From assembly GCA_905198125.1 (NCBI GenBank), contig CAJKBH010000028.1:1-52224 (forward strand): a DNA stretch of 52,224 nt, in the 5' to 3' direction. The notes under the pieces are model-generated. The model made no database searches and had not been told where the DNA came from. It saw only the letters and a program-made list of their open reading frames with translations. Shown in pieces: positions 1 through 8,696 of the stretch; the stretch's first letter is position 1; the number at the start of each line of letters is the position of its first letter. Both the position numbers and the translations under genes were made by a program. This DNA comes from an uncultured Porphyromonadaceae bacterium. GTDB taxonomy: Bacteria; Bacteroidota; Bacteroidia; Bacteroidales; Muribaculaceae.

Positions 1-54
1 AAAATATTAGGCTATTCAGATTGAAGTTTTTTGCACTTCGTTCTTGAATCTATG
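1..54. repeat. Left copy of a 54-bp inverted repeat shared by both window ends
   Basis: The first 54 bases are the exact reverse complement of 52158-52211. The match stops at base 54, so this is a sharp edge, and it may extend beyond base 1. A shared length of at least 54 bases is longer than most insertion-sequence terminal repeats. It is better explained by two copies of the same end of one repeated element facing outward, or by an assembly that stopped in one repeat at both ends. The element is not identified. Confidence 0.85.
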
Positions 55-332
55 CTACACGATGTAAGTAACTCCGATACAATCGGGCTAAATATTCAAG
101 GGTACGACAACGATATTTACCTACGTCACATAGCCAAATCGCATATTTTCACACTCATTTGGCACCGTCATGGATAATCGACGTCGGATTAGCTTGGTTC
201 GGGCTTTATATATGCCCGATGAACCAAACCTAATATACGACTGAGCAAAAGAAAAATATCTTAATCCACTACATTGGGGAACTGACTCATGCAAAACGCA
301 CAATTCGGGCTACAAGCCAGACAGCAAGTTCT
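55..332. other. No gene seen; one imperfect hairpin
   Basis: No convincing coding sequence lies between the terminal repeat and the integrase scrap. An imperfect hairpin is visible at about 194-227 (arms TTGGTTC and GAACCAA with inner GGGC/GCCC). Its role is unknown. Confidence 0.5.
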
Positions 333-427
333 TTAGAACACCTCTTCTTTTGCGCCGTTGACGATTGCGTCTATCTCATCGGCGATTTCATCTGATGATA
401 GTTTGATGTAGTCCATGAAGGTCTTTT
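333..427 (-). pseudogene. C-terminal scrap of a tyrosine integrase
   Basis: Read on the minus strand this encodes about 30 residues, starting KTFMDYIKLSSDEIADEIDA and ending in EEVF plus a stop. They match the last 30 residues of the intact integrase at 2954-4390, including the catalytic Tyr context. A stretch of 33 bases around 356-389 is identical between copies, while other positions differ, so this is a diverged duplicate and not a recent copy. Together with the intact 3' end it forms direct repeats that flank the two-gene module at 437-2898. Confidence 0.85.
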
Positions 428-436
428 ACTCCGAGA

Positions 437-1849
437 TTATTTAATCTTTGACAGTTCATCGATCAGGGCAGGACGACGCGGGGTGCGTCCTTTCTGTTGC
501 TCGATTATCCTTTGAGCCTCTTCACGTCCTCCGAATCCTATAAGCTTTTTGAGCATCACTGCCCCGTCTCGGTACGAATTACGATCGGAGGCAACTTTGA
601 AATGTCTTTCAATGCATCTGACATACAATAGGATAAATTCCTCCTTATTGACATTTCTAACTTCCGCGGGAGCCTCTTCCAATAGATATTGTGTCGGATT
701 GGACTTTAGGTAATTCAGATAGTCGGTCCATAATCTTTCCTGAGTGAAGATATATAAAAGCTGATATTGAGATTTTTTCGCGTCTTTTATCAGCGCATCC
801 CTCCAATGCGGCCATGCTGAGTCATCAACCGTTTCTTTCATCAGTGCATACATATTCTCCGTCGAAAAGTCGTTTGGTTGGCCAAAACCACCTCTAAACT
901 TTCCTGAGAGGAAGAATTCACGAGCCAAGCGCAGGATTTCCTGCTTCTCATTTCTGCTCAAAAACACCTTCATCTCCCATTCTTTCCACTCGGATACCAG
1001 ACCGGCGTACTGCGAATCATGATCAATTCCTTCTTTAGCCATGCGGAGAACTTCATCAAGATTACCTTCGTCCCATGCCGTCTGGAGGAGTTTTCTTCGG
1101 AATTCCGGGTTGTCAATGTTGTCATACATAAATTTACGTTGCTCTTCCGGAGTGCCGCACCGAGACATCATCGTCATTCTATATGAACGGGCTTGATTGT
1201 AAGCGTAATTTCCACTCCAGTCATCATTAGTCGGCTTCTTGATTTCATCCAAAGCAGAAAGCACAAAATTCTGCCGCGTTGAGGTATTGGCGAGTTCAAT
1301 GGCAATTTCAATCCAGCTCCACCACCAGTCCCATCCTTTCAGGTCTTTCTCCTTGAATTTGCCTAACGCAAGATTAAAAATATGATTTTCCACATCCTCC
1401 GGCAATTCCATCTTAATGAGGTCCATCCATTTTTCAAAGCATTCGTCAACAATAGCCCCGAGTTCTCCGGCACTGTCATCGCCGCAATTCAGAATGTCTT
1501 CAGCGACTTCCGAAACCCCTGTAAGGATAGAGACTGCGACGTCCCAACGATGATTATCAACTGCTTCGTCAAATTCCTCATAAATTCGGCACACGGCTCT
1601 GTTGAAATCAAAAGTATCTCGATACTCCACATAGCCGTGTCTGCCTCCGTAATCTTCAATAAGATTTTCTATGCGGGAGGAGTAAACCGAGGAATCGGGC
1701 TTGAATAATATTCCCATCCCCAAAGCAAGGAATCTGTCACGAAATCTGTTATCGTCGGCACATTCTTTTCGTATAAATGCATCTATCTGCTTTTTGTCGA
1801 GAGTTGACAATAATTTGTCTATATCAGATGTCTTGTCTTTTGTTTTCAT
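437..1849 (-). CDS. Helical-repeat protein of unknown function, SWIM-protein-like C-terminus
   Basis: The product has 470 residues, no signal peptide and no membrane segment, and is rich in Trp and acidic residues. It appears to be almost all alpha-helical. It opens with LDKKQIDAFIRKE and ends with a block resembling the C-terminal helical region of bacterial SWIM zinc-finger proteins (RTPRRPALIDELSKIK), but no CxCx(n)CxH SWIM motif is present. The resemblance is from memory and weak. The gene sits 2 bases downstream of the YhcG-like nuclease gene on the same strand, so the two are probably co-transcribed, and the pair is bracketed by integrase 3'-end repeats. It could be a partner or scaffold for the nuclease, but that is inference. 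Confidence 0.6.
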   Translation of the reverse strand: MKTKDKTSDIDKLLSTLDKKQIDAFIRKECADDNRFRDRFLALGMGILFKPDSSVYSSRIENLIEDYGGRHGYVEYRDTFDFNRAVCRIYEEFDEAVDNHRWDVAVSILTGVSEVAEDILNCGDDSAGELGAIVDECFEKWMDLIKMELPEDVENHIFNLALGKFKEKDLKGWDWWWSWIEIAIELANTSTRQNFVLSALDEIKKPTNDDWSGNYAYNQARSYRMTMMSRCGTPEEQRKFMYDNIDNPEFRRKLLQTAWDEGNLDEVLRMAKEGIDHDSQYAGLVSEWKEWEMKVFLSRNEKQEILRLAREFFLSGKFRGGFGQPNDFSTENMYALMKETVDDSAWPHWRDALIKDAKKSQYQLLYIFTQERLWTDYLNYLKSNPTQYLLEEAPAEVRNVNKEEFILLYVRCIERHFKVASDRNSYRDGAVMLKKLIGFGGREEAQRIIEQQKGRTPRRPALIDELSKIK

Positions 1850-1851
1850 GT

Positions 1852-2898
1852 TTATTTCGAAGTCTTGTCGGCAACTTCTTGGTTGAAAGTCTTTATTTCG
1901 TCGGTGATTAGTTGTTTCAGCTCTTTTTGAGGAACGATAAGTTTGTATTCGGCGACGCCGATGGGCTTGGTAAAGCCTTCGAGAGCCAGCTCAACCTCCA
2001 CGTTGTCTTTTTCGGCGCATAGAATAATGCCGATTGAGGGATTTTCATCTTTGCCACGTTCAAGTCTGTCAAGCAATGAGAGATAAAGGTTCATCTTGCT
2101 GATATATTCGGGCATGAATTCGGAGATTTTCAAATCGACGGCAACGAGCGACCTAAGTCCACGATGAAAGAAAAGCATATCCACCTTATAATCCTTGCCG
2201 TTATAGGACAGAACGTGCTGGTTGCCAATGTATGTAAATCCCTGACCGAGTTCAAGAAGAAACTGCTTTACCTTCTCGACCAATCTCCGTTCAAGCTCCA
2301 GTTCAAGAAGCGGCTCAGTCACTCCAAGAAAACCCATGCAATATGAATCCTTGAAAACCTCGTTGGCGTATGCTGCCTGAGCCTCCGGAAGTGCGACGGC
2401 GAAATTATTTGAGGCGTTGTTTTCCGGCTGATGCTTGTGCATCTCCAATTTGATGGCATTAACCAATAAATCGCAATTCCATCCTTTTTCGATAGTTCTC
2501 TCGGCATAGTATTGGATAGCGTTGTCATCATCTTTCAGCTTGGTCATCAACTGATTTATGTGCCGCCACGGCAAAACTCCAACGCTGCGTTGGAGTTTTG
2601 GATCGGAGAGATGAAACCGGACGTAATACTTCTTCATCGCCCACAAATTACTCACCGACATACCCATTTTGGGATACATCGCTTTCAAATCCACAGAGAG
2701 GCGCTTTACGACACCGTCACCGTGTGCGCTGTCGAGCTTACGCTCATATAACAGCTGCCCAATGCGCCAGTGCATTTCATTTGATGTACTGACAATGGCA
2801 CGGGCGGCGTTACTTCTCGCGGTTTCAATTACTGCGACGGCTTGTCGCAGTATTTCATTATATTCTGATTCGTTATGAATACGGACAACTGTTTCCAT
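1852..2898 (-). CDS. YhcG/DUF1016 family PD-(D/E)XK nuclease
   Basis: The N-terminal half (about residues 10-160) is the DUF1016 helical domain, with LLYERKLDSAHGDGVVKRLS and VLPWRHINQLMTKL. The C-terminal half is the PD-(D/E)XK nuclease fold, with YKVDMLFFHRGL followed by VAVDLK as the putative Asp...Asp-Leu-Lys catalytic set. Proteins of this family are often found beside restriction or recombinase genes in Bacteroidales; their cellular role is poorly settled. I chose the ATG at 2898 because the upstream alternative is a TTG inside the promoter box. The box at 2902-2909 lies only a few bases before this ATG, so the mRNA may be leaderless. The helical-repeat gene follows after 2 bases. Confidence 0.85.
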   Translation of the reverse strand: METVVRIHNESEYNEILRQAVAVIETARSNAARAIVSTSNEMHWRIGQLLYERKLDSAHGDGVVKRLSVDLKAMYPKMGMSVSNLWAMKKYYVRFHLSDPKLQRSVGVLPWRHINQLMTKLKDDDNAIQYYAERTIEKGWNCDLLVNAIKLEMHKHQPENNASNNFAVALPEAQAAYANEVFKDSYCMGFLGVTEPLLELELERRLVEKVKQFLLELGQGFTYIGNQHVLSYNGKDYKVDMLFFHRGLRSLVAVDLKISEFMPEYISKMNLYLSLLDRLERGKDENPSIGIILCAEKDNVEVELALEGFTKPIGVAEYKLIVPQKELKQLITDEIKTFNQEVADKTSK

Positions 2899-2901
2899 AC
2901 A

Positions 2902-2909
2902 CAAAGTTA
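2902..2909 (-). promoter_or_regulatory. Bacteroidetes -7 box (TAACTTTG) before the YhcG-like gene
   Basis: On the minus strand TAACTTTG matches the Bacteroidetes TAnnTTTG -7 element. It ends 3 bases before the ATG at 2898, which would place transcription start at or next to the start codon. Confidence 0.55.
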
Positions 2910-2953
2910 ATACTTTTATTTTGACTTTCAGCTATGTGCAGACACTTTGCCTC

Positions 2954-4390
2954 TCAGAATACTTCATCTTTTCCACCGTTGACGATTGCGTCTATCTCAT
3001 CGGCGATTTCGTCAGAAGATAGCTTGATGTAGTCCATAAAGGTCTTTTGTGTCTTGTGACCGCTGACGTGCATCATTTGTACGATGGTGAATTTGTGGGA
3101 GAGGTACATATTGGTAATGCCACTGCGTCGGGCGGTGTGGGTAGTGACGCAATCATAGCGGGGCATCATCACTTCCCCTTTGTCGTTGCGCTCTACCGTC
3201 AGTTCCCCGGCGTTCTCCTTTTCCTTCTGCTTCATGGTGAGCTTTGTCGGTACCTTGACCGCAAGTGTCGGCACACTTTCGGAGAGATCTTTCAGTATCT
3301 CCTTTATGTAACGGTTCAGAATCTGGTCAACCACCGAGGGGAGATTATACTCGTATTTCTTGCAGATGGCTTCGAGGTTGGGATTCATTATGGGAATCTT
3401 GACCTCGTTGCGGGTCTTTTGCTGGACAAGACGGATAATCGGTGTTCCTTTTGCAGTTGTCGTGAAATCCTCCGGCTGGATGTTGTTGTAGTCGCTGACA
3501 CGCTGACAGGTATAGCAACCGACGAGGAAAATATCACGCACTTGGTCTTTAAGCCCCGTCAGCTCCATCTCCGCCAATGCCTGCAATTCAGTTTCGGTAA
3601 GATAGATTTCGACAGCCTTGTCGCTTTCCTCAACCTTACGTTTGGAGAAACAGCCCAATGCACGGTCGTTGTTATGCAGTCCGTCCTCGTATGCGTAGCC
3701 CACCATAGCACGGAAGGATACGAGATACTTGTTGACAGAGCTGCACATGTAATCGAGTTTCTGAAGATGGTCGAGAAACTTCGTTACCAACGCACGGTCA
3801 ACATCTGCCCATGTCAACCTGTGGCGCGGATCGAAGCCGTTATAGAGTTTTCGGAAACTGCTCCATGCCTTACAACTCCCGGCGGTATAGCGGTTATTGC
3901 CGTTCAGCCGTTTGCCGGATTTTATCTCCTCGACAAAACGGTCAAGGAAATTCCAGATATTCGCGCGTTCAGTTTCAGCGGCAATACGAGCCTTTTCCGC
4001 TTCTTCCCGTTGCTGCTGTTCCTCTCGTTGCCTTGCAATAGTTTCAGCCTCCTGCTGACGGCGCACAATCTCGGATTTCTCCGGGTCTGCGATAGCCATT
4101 ATCTCATGCTTGACTTTTTCGCGGTCAAATTCCGGTGCCTCCATCTCGCGTTTGAGCATAACCTCTATGCGACCGAGCTTGTCATGCAGTTTCGGATACT
4201 CCTTGCGATGCCGTGCCAATGCGTCCTCGCTCGACACCGCTACTTTCCACTCCGGCACAGACACACGGAGCCGAGTGGTAAACTGGACATCAATCTTGCG
4301 TATGGGGTCTTGCACCCTCACAAAAAGGGTCGCCTTATCCTTGTTCTCATCCTTTTTAAGAAGGTAGAATCTGGAGAGAGTCTTTGCCAT
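2954..4390 (-). CDS. Tyrosine-type site-specific integrase
   Basis: This 478-residue recombinase has an arm-type DNA-binding N-terminus (FYLLKKDENKDKATLFVRVQ), then a long charged, Glu/Arg-rich helix (about 120-160), a SAM-like core-binding domain, and a C-terminal catalytic domain. The catalytic residues can be read: Arg in CYTCQRVSDYNN, the His-x-x-Arg pair in HTARRS, His in HVSGHKTQKT, and the nucleophile Tyr in FMDYIKLS. Length and layout fit integrases of Bacteroidales mobilizable elements and genomic islands. Imperfect repeats resembling arm-type sites lie just upstream (4422-4525). A duplicated scrap of its 3' end sits at 333-427. No excisionase or mobilization genes are seen nearby, so the element is probably a remnant island. 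Confidence 0.93.
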   Translation of the reverse strand: MAKTLSRFYLLKKDENKDKATLFVRVQDPIRKIDVQFTTRLRVSVPEWKVAVSSEDALARHRKEYPKLHDKLGRIEVMLKREMEAPEFDREKVKHEIMAIADPEKSEIVRRQQEAETIARQREEQQQREEAEKARIAAETERANIWNFLDRFVEEIKSGKRLNGNNRYTAGSCKAWSSFRKLYNGFDPRHRLTWADVDRALVTKFLDHLQKLDYMCSSVNKYLVSFRAMVGYAYEDGLHNNDRALGCFSKRKVEESDKAVEIYLTETELQALAEMELTGLKDQVRDIFLVGCYTCQRVSDYNNIQPEDFTTTAKGTPIIRLVQQKTRNEVKIPIMNPNLEAICKKYEYNLPSVVDQILNRYIKEILKDLSESVPTLAVKVPTKLTMKQKEKENAGELTVERNDKGEVMMPRYDCVTTHTARRSGITNMYLSHKFTIVQMMHVSGHKTQKTFMDYIKLSSDEIADEIDAIVNGGKDEVF

Positions 4391-4421
4391 AATAGTATGT
4401 AATTTTAGATATAACTCAATA

Positions 4422-4525
4422 GATAACTTTTTTGCCGATTGGTCGAGATTCTCAAAAGTTCGATTCCCGCCCGATAGGTAACTTTTTTGTCAGTTGGTCG
4501 GGATTTTCAAAAGTTCGATTCCCCG
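4422..4525. repeat. Imperfect direct repeat upstream of the integrase, candidate arm-type sites
   Basis: Two copies of a roughly 50-bp unit lie head to tail at 4422-4470 and 4474-4525. Each starts with GRTAACTTTTTTG and contains TTGGTCGRGATT, then TCAAAAGTTCGATTCCC. Shorter pieces (AACTTTTGAAAAGTTACC, AAAGTTACCTATAA) follow to about 4574. Repeats immediately upstream of a tyrosine integrase are typical arm-binding sites and may also control integrase expression. This role is inference. Confidence 0.65.
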
Positions 4526-4716
4526 ACTGCAAAGATAGGGAACTTTTGAAAAGTTACCTATAAAGTTACCTATAATTCTTGAATATTAACACCTGAAAAC
4601 AAATTCAGTTCAGTTTAATTCCGTTGATATATAAGATATTAGTATTTACTACCATTCACTGCGATTCAGTCTAATTCACTAAAAATGGTACTGGTGGCAC
4701 CACAAAAGCAAATTTC

Positions 4717-4747
4717 AAATCGCTAATTCTCATAGAGTTAGCGATTT
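4717..4747 (+). terminator. Perfect 10-bp hairpin with T-rich tail
   Basis: The arms AAATCGCTAA (4717-4726) and TTAGCGATTT (4738-4747) are perfectly complementary around an 11-base loop, followed by TCTTTTTAG. It reads as a plus-strand intrinsic terminator, or as a structured part of an attachment region beside the integrase. The stretch from 4526 to 4871 holds no gene. Confidence 0.5.
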
Positions 4748-4871
4748 TCTTTTTAGTGCCACAGCGTCATTTAGGGCCACGTTAGTACACCGGCATTTAC
4801 GATGATAGCTCCCTATCCTTCTCAGATAAAGAGCCATCGGCAATAATAGCTATCTCGTTATAGCCATCACC

Positions 4872-5698
4872 TGGAAAAGGCGCGTGAGTTTGACCCCTTT
4901 GGGCACTCGGGACTGACCCCTTTGGGTGTGATAAGATTGACCCCTTAAAAGTCCTGGCGGCGGGGGTCAATTTTATTTTACCTCAGTAGCTGTTTCAGGC
5001 CTTTTTAGCCTTGAGTTTTCGCATGCTTTCGCCTGTCAGTTCGATGGAGTGGGCAGAGTGGACTATCCTGTCGAGGATTGCGTCGGCCACCGTCGGGTCT
5101 CCCACCATGTCATACCAGCTGGATGAAGGATACTGCGAAGTGATAATGATGGACTTGCGCTCGTGACGGTCCTCGATGATGTCAAGCAGGATCGGGCGCT
5201 CCTTGGCATCGAGCTGGACGAGGAACAGGTCGTCGAGTATCAGAAGCTGGCACCGTTCGATTTTCTTGAGTTCGGCCTCAAGATTGTTCCTGACTTTGGC
5301 TACCTTGAGCAGCCCGAGAAGTTTGGCGGCATTTGCGTAGAGAGTGCGTATGCCTCTTTTGCAAGCCTCATGTCCCAGAGCGCAGGCAAGGAAGCTTCTG
5401 CCGGTGCCGGCAGACCCGGTTATGAACAGATTCTGTCCGTTGCGGATGAAGTCGAGGGTATCCAGACGTTCCATCTGGTTGCGGTCAAGACCGCGGCTGA
5501 CCGTATAGTCAATTTCTTAGAGGTATGCCTTGTAACGGAACGACGCGTTCTTTGTCAGTCTCGTCACCGCCGCCTGAGCGCGGTAGTCCCACTCGTGGCT
5601 GAGCAGCATGGACAGAAAGGAGTCTGGGGTCATGCCCTGTGCCGTAGTTCCGGTCAGTCCCGAGTGCCCGAAGGGGTCAAACTCACGCGCCTTTTCCA
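4872..5698 (-). mobile_element. Internally deleted IS21-family element, 827 bp
   Basis: The outer ends are inverted repeats of about 48 bp with one mismatch. Both begin TGGAAAAGGCGCGTGAGTTT and contain the TTTGACCCCTT subterminal motif. The element starts with TG at 4872 and ends with CA at 5698, as IS21 elements do. Further GGGGTCA motifs lie inside the 4872 end. Between the ends only part of istB remains: all of istA and the istB 5' end are gone, so the far terminal repeat is fused directly to istB. No target-site duplication is visible. The element cannot move by itself but could be mobilized by an intact IS21 relative elsewhere. Confidence 0.85.
4995..5652 (-). pseudogene. istB: IstB-like ATPase of IS21, truncated and carrying an in-frame stop
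   Basis: The N-terminal fragment (GTTAQGMTPDSFLSMLLSHE through FRYKAYL) and the ATPase part (FITGSAGTGRSFLACALGHE, LLILDD Walker B, DRIVHSAHSIELTGESMRK) are in the same frame. They are separated by a single TAA at about 5517 where related proteins have Glu (AYL-stop-EIDYTVSRGLDRNQME). The start codon and first residues are missing because the element's terminal repeat joins the coding sequence directly. The Walker A is GSAGTGRS, with Arg in place of the usual Lys, a further sign of decay. IstB normally assists the IstA transposase; istA is absent here. Confidence 0.85.
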
Positions 5699-5875
5699 AT
5701 ATGTGCAACCTCGGCGAAAATATGGCTTGGCTCATAAACCGGTTAAAGGATTGAACTATGGACAAGAATAAAATCTGAACATACCACAGTATCAGACTCT
5801 GTCAGTTGAAATTTTTTGCTTAAAAATTGGTATGCACCGGAAAAAATCCGTTGATCCCTTGTTTTAGTGCCGGAA

Positions 5876-6085
5876 TCACCATTCGAAGCCGAGGTGGGCG
5901 CCGAGGCCGTTTTGGACGATGTTGGACTGATAGCCGCTCCAGTAATCCGAGGTCAGCAGACGGTAGTGGACTCCGATGTTGAAAGCCTGCTTGGGGTTCT
6001 GCGAGTTTACCGGAATCCTGACGCCGATGGCCGGCTGGAAGTAGAAGTAACTGGTGTTGGTCAGGTATCCGTTGCGGATTTTCAC
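5876..6085 (-). pseudogene. Duplicated C-terminal fragment of an outer-membrane barrel protein
   Basis: About 69 codons end in GLGAHLGFEW plus stop and match the last 69 residues of the intact barrel protein at 10384-11049 with only a handful of changes (for example SQNPKQAF against SQNAKQAF). Homology stops abruptly at about 6085, so the 5' two thirds are missing. The scrap lies between the IS21 remnant and a small membrane protein. Duplicate ends of this kind often mark the edge of an insertion or of a tandem duplication that was later invaded. Confidence 0.85.
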
Positions 6086-6122
6086 AGGTCAAGCCACGAC
6101 CCCTCATCACCAGATGGTGTTA

Positions 6123-6773
6123 TTACGGCCATTTCTTTTTAGAAATTAAATAAATACTTTCACCAATTTTCTCTTGATTCGATGGGTAGCAATGACGATC
6201 TTCAAGAGGTATTGAAAAGTCCATTGGAGAAATTGCGTTTCTTATAAGAAAGGAATTTAATAATTCATCGAGATATTTAAGTTCACCATAAGTCATATAG
6301 TCAGAATATGAGGCTAACAATCCCTCCGCGATTAATTCAATCCGATTCTTATATTCCGTGTAAACATCAACTATTTTACGGGATCCGCCATAGAACCCAT
6401 CGTATAAATCTTTCTGGTTAAAGATTTTTTTAAATGATTCTAATGAATACCGTTTGGACTCCAGCGAAAATGGTTCTACTGCATCTATCATTTGCCGTAT
6501 TAATTCTTTTATAATCCCCATTTGTCTATTTATATGATTCTCTGCAATTGCTTGACGTTTACGGTAACTCCAAAAATCATTAACCACCCAAAAGACAATG
6601 GCCGCCAACACACTAAATGCTGTTGTTTCAAGGGTATAATTTATTGAATCTGCTTTATCACTATATCCGAATGGTCTCCAATCGGTAAACCTAAGAATTG
6701 CAATAACAAGACACACGAATAGACTTGTTATTATTATCCCTTTATATTCTTCAATATATCTACAAACTTTCAT
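6123..6773 (-). CDS. Two-pass membrane protein of unknown function
   Basis: The product has 216 residues. Two hydrophobic segments are visible near the N-terminus, KGIIITSLFVCLVIAILRF (about 10-28) and AFSVLAAIVFWVVNDFW (about 52-68). A charged, mostly helical soluble part follows, likely cytoplasmic, beginning with KRQAIAENHINRQMGIIKEL. No catalytic motif is recognised. The DNA is AT-rich, like the LRR gene upstream and unlike the GC-rich genes after 10 kb, which suggests acquired sequence. It follows the LRR gene on the same strand across an AT-rich gap of about 310 bases. Confidence 0.6.
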   Translation of the reverse strand: MKVCRYIEEYKGIIITSLFVCLVIAILRFTDWRPFGYSDKADSINYTLETTAFSVLAAIVFWVVNDFWSYRKRQAIAENHINRQMGIIKELIRQMIDAVEPFSLESKRYSLESFKKIFNQKDLYDGFYGGSRKIVDVYTEYKNRIELIAEGLLASYSDYMTYGELKYLDELLNSFLIRNAISPMDFSIPLEDRHCYPSNQEKIGESIYLISKKKWP

Positions 6774-7087
6774 CTACTTATAACTATTACTTCTGCTTTG
6801 TCGTATTTGAGATTCTGCATTTGTGCTCTGATAGGGCGTCTATGAAGACGGGGTAATAATCGATTTACATAATCTCCCTAACTATCATTACCTTCGATTT
6901 CTTTTTTCCAGTTTTCCGATTGTATTATATGATTGAAACTATATCCAATCAAATATTCAATCTATATTTACCATCTAATAAATTGTGTAAATAATAATCT
7001 GAAAGTTCCGTGATATTTACGTCTCGAAGTCACCGAACTTTCAGAAAATTATTTAGCATTTAATTATCTTATTATGTAGAGAATATA
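6774..7087. other. AT-rich spacer, no gene seen
   Basis: About 310 bases of AT-rich sequence lie between the LRR gene stop and the next gene. No open frame with a recognisable product, promoter box or clear intrinsic terminator was found. Confidence 0.5.
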
Positions 7088-8695
7088 TTATTCAATGAAA
7101 AGAAAGTCTTTCCATTGATCAGTTGTTTGATATAAATCTATGCTTTCATCAGGAACATGGAGCATACATTTCCATTTGTCTATATCTTGTAATGCTTGAG
7201 CTCCGCAGTAAGGAGGTGTGATAGCTTCTGTACTGAAATCCTTTAATCCGGTACAATCAGAAAAAGCATTTCCATTTATCTGATTGATAGATTTTCCGAC
7301 TGTAAATGATTCCATTGCTGAACAACCAGAAAAAGCAAATTCTCCAATAGTTGTTACATTATCACCTAATTGCACATCATTTAGATTTGAACAATTTTTA
7401 AATTCTCTGTCATTAACAGTTGTGCATTTCCCAATCATGACTACCTTTCTGAGATTTACTACTGACTCAAAAAGATTATCATTTCTCCACCATGATGAGA
7501 ATACATTACGGTGAAGTGTAACAGATCTTAACTTAGAATCATTAGTAAAAAGAGGGCTATCGGATACTGCCAATCCTTTACTTTCGTCATTTGCGAGAAC
7601 TATAAATTCTTCAATAGAAGAACACCCTGACAACGCTTTTTCTCCTATACTTGTGACATTAGGTCCAATTTCAATTTTTTGAATGCTTGCACAATTATAA
7701 AAAGTATTTTTACCAATTGTTTCAATACCCTCTCCAAGATTAACAGATTGTATATTACTGCAATACATGAATAAACCTTCGTTTATTATAGTTGTCTTTC
7801 CAGTTGAAATCTGTTTCAGATTAAGATTATTGGCAAACGCATATTTACCATATTCAGTTATTCGGAGAGTTATGCCCTTATTGGTTACTTCAGAGTCAAG
7901 AGATAGGCCATCGCTATTGTTATAATCACATCCTATTGCAATACAAGTCCTCTCTGCCGGACTCTTTAATGTATATAATATTCCGTTCACCCAAAACAGA
8001 GAAGTAAGTTCGGATATCTTACGGACTTCTGTCGGTACTAAATATGCATATTCTTCAGAAACATAGTTTATTTTACCTCCAAGACGGTAGCGCACACCCT
8101 CGGGTTGTGTATTAGGCAGCCAAATAATTTTGGATACTTTGTTTCGAGTATAGTTGGATAGTATTTTATAATCCCGAAAGTAACCATTAGACGTGGTGAA
8201 CCCACCTTCTACATATGGACCATCAGATGTGTTCCAAGCGTCAGGACTTACTTTTTTCACGTTGGCCCCCACAATAAGTTGTTGGAGATGGGTAGTAAAA
8301 GCATAACTATTTATGACATTCATATTGTCAGACGTAACAACTGACAAAGCTGAAATCATAGCATGATCTCCAATTTCCGTTACTCGATATGTTTTTCCAT
8401 CAAATGTAACCTCATTGGGAATAATCAGATGATTGACAATCCCTTGTTTTGACATACCTGCGACGTAACATTCGTCTGTAACATCCGTCCTTATTTTATA
8501 TATCAGGTCTCCTATTTCAAATCCGTCAATGGTAGGATCTTTATCATTCTCGCTACCGCCAGGATTTATAGGCTCCTCAGTGTCATCAGGATTAGGCATT
8601 TCGGGTTTGAAAGAATCTTTCTCGCATGATGCCAATATTATTAGCATGACGACAATGGTCGACATAACGATTGACAATTTGTTGAAAATTCGCAT
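7088..8695 (-). CDS. BspA-like leucine-rich repeat lipoprotein
   Basis: The 535-residue protein starts with a lipoprotein signal peptide whose lipobox is ILASC (Cys at about 24), followed by a Pro/Asp/Glu-rich linker. From about residue 95 to the end it carries degenerate LRR_5 (BspA, Treponema pallidum type) repeats: variants of I.EYAFANNLNLKQI, IGKNTFYNCASIQKIEIG and IGEFAFSGCSAMESFTVG. It ends in a CMLHVPDESIDLYQTTDQWK block typical of Bacteroidales BspA proteins. Such proteins are surface-exposed and implicated in binding host proteins or other cells. The 79-residue gene upstream ends 1 base before this one and is probably co-transcribed. Confidence 0.88.
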   Translation of the reverse strand: MRIFNKLSIVMSTIVVMLIILASCEKDSFKPEMPNPDDTEEPINPGGSENDKDPTIDGFEIGDLIYKIRTDVTDECYVAGMSKQGIVNHLIIPNEVTFDGKTYRVTEIGDHAMISALSVVTSDNMNVINSYAFTTHLQQLIVGANVKKVSPDAWNTSDGPYVEGGFTTSNGYFRDYKILSNYTRNKVSKIIWLPNTQPEGVRYRLGGKINYVSEEYAYLVPTEVRKISELTSLFWVNGILYTLKSPAERTCIAIGCDYNNSDGLSLDSEVTNKGITLRITEYGKYAFANNLNLKQISTGKTTIINEGLFMYCSNIQSVNLGEGIETIGKNTFYNCASIQKIEIGPNVTSIGEKALSGCSSIEEFIVLANDESKGLAVSDSPLFTNDSKLRSVTLHRNVFSSWWRNDNLFESVVNLRKVVMIGKCTTVNDREFKNCSNLNDVQLGDNVTTIGEFAFSGCSAMESFTVGKSINQINGNAFSDCTGLKDFSTEAITPPYCGAQALQDIDKWKCMLHVPDESIDLYQTTDQWKDFLFIE

Positions 8696-8696
8696 A

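Noticed and set aside
121..303. 60-residue minus-strand frame near the left end
   Set aside because: No start context, no homology by eye, and it includes an imperfect hairpin.
3047..4402. Long open frame on the strand opposite the integrase
   Set aside because: It is the antisense shadow of the integrase gene; its translation has no domain logic and is rich in His/Val/Leu runs typical of mirrored coding.
4457..4525. tRNA-like GTTCGATTCCC words
   Set aside because: The T-loop-like word occurs twice as part of the integrase-upstream repeat, but there is no acceptor stem, anticodon arm or D arm around either copy.
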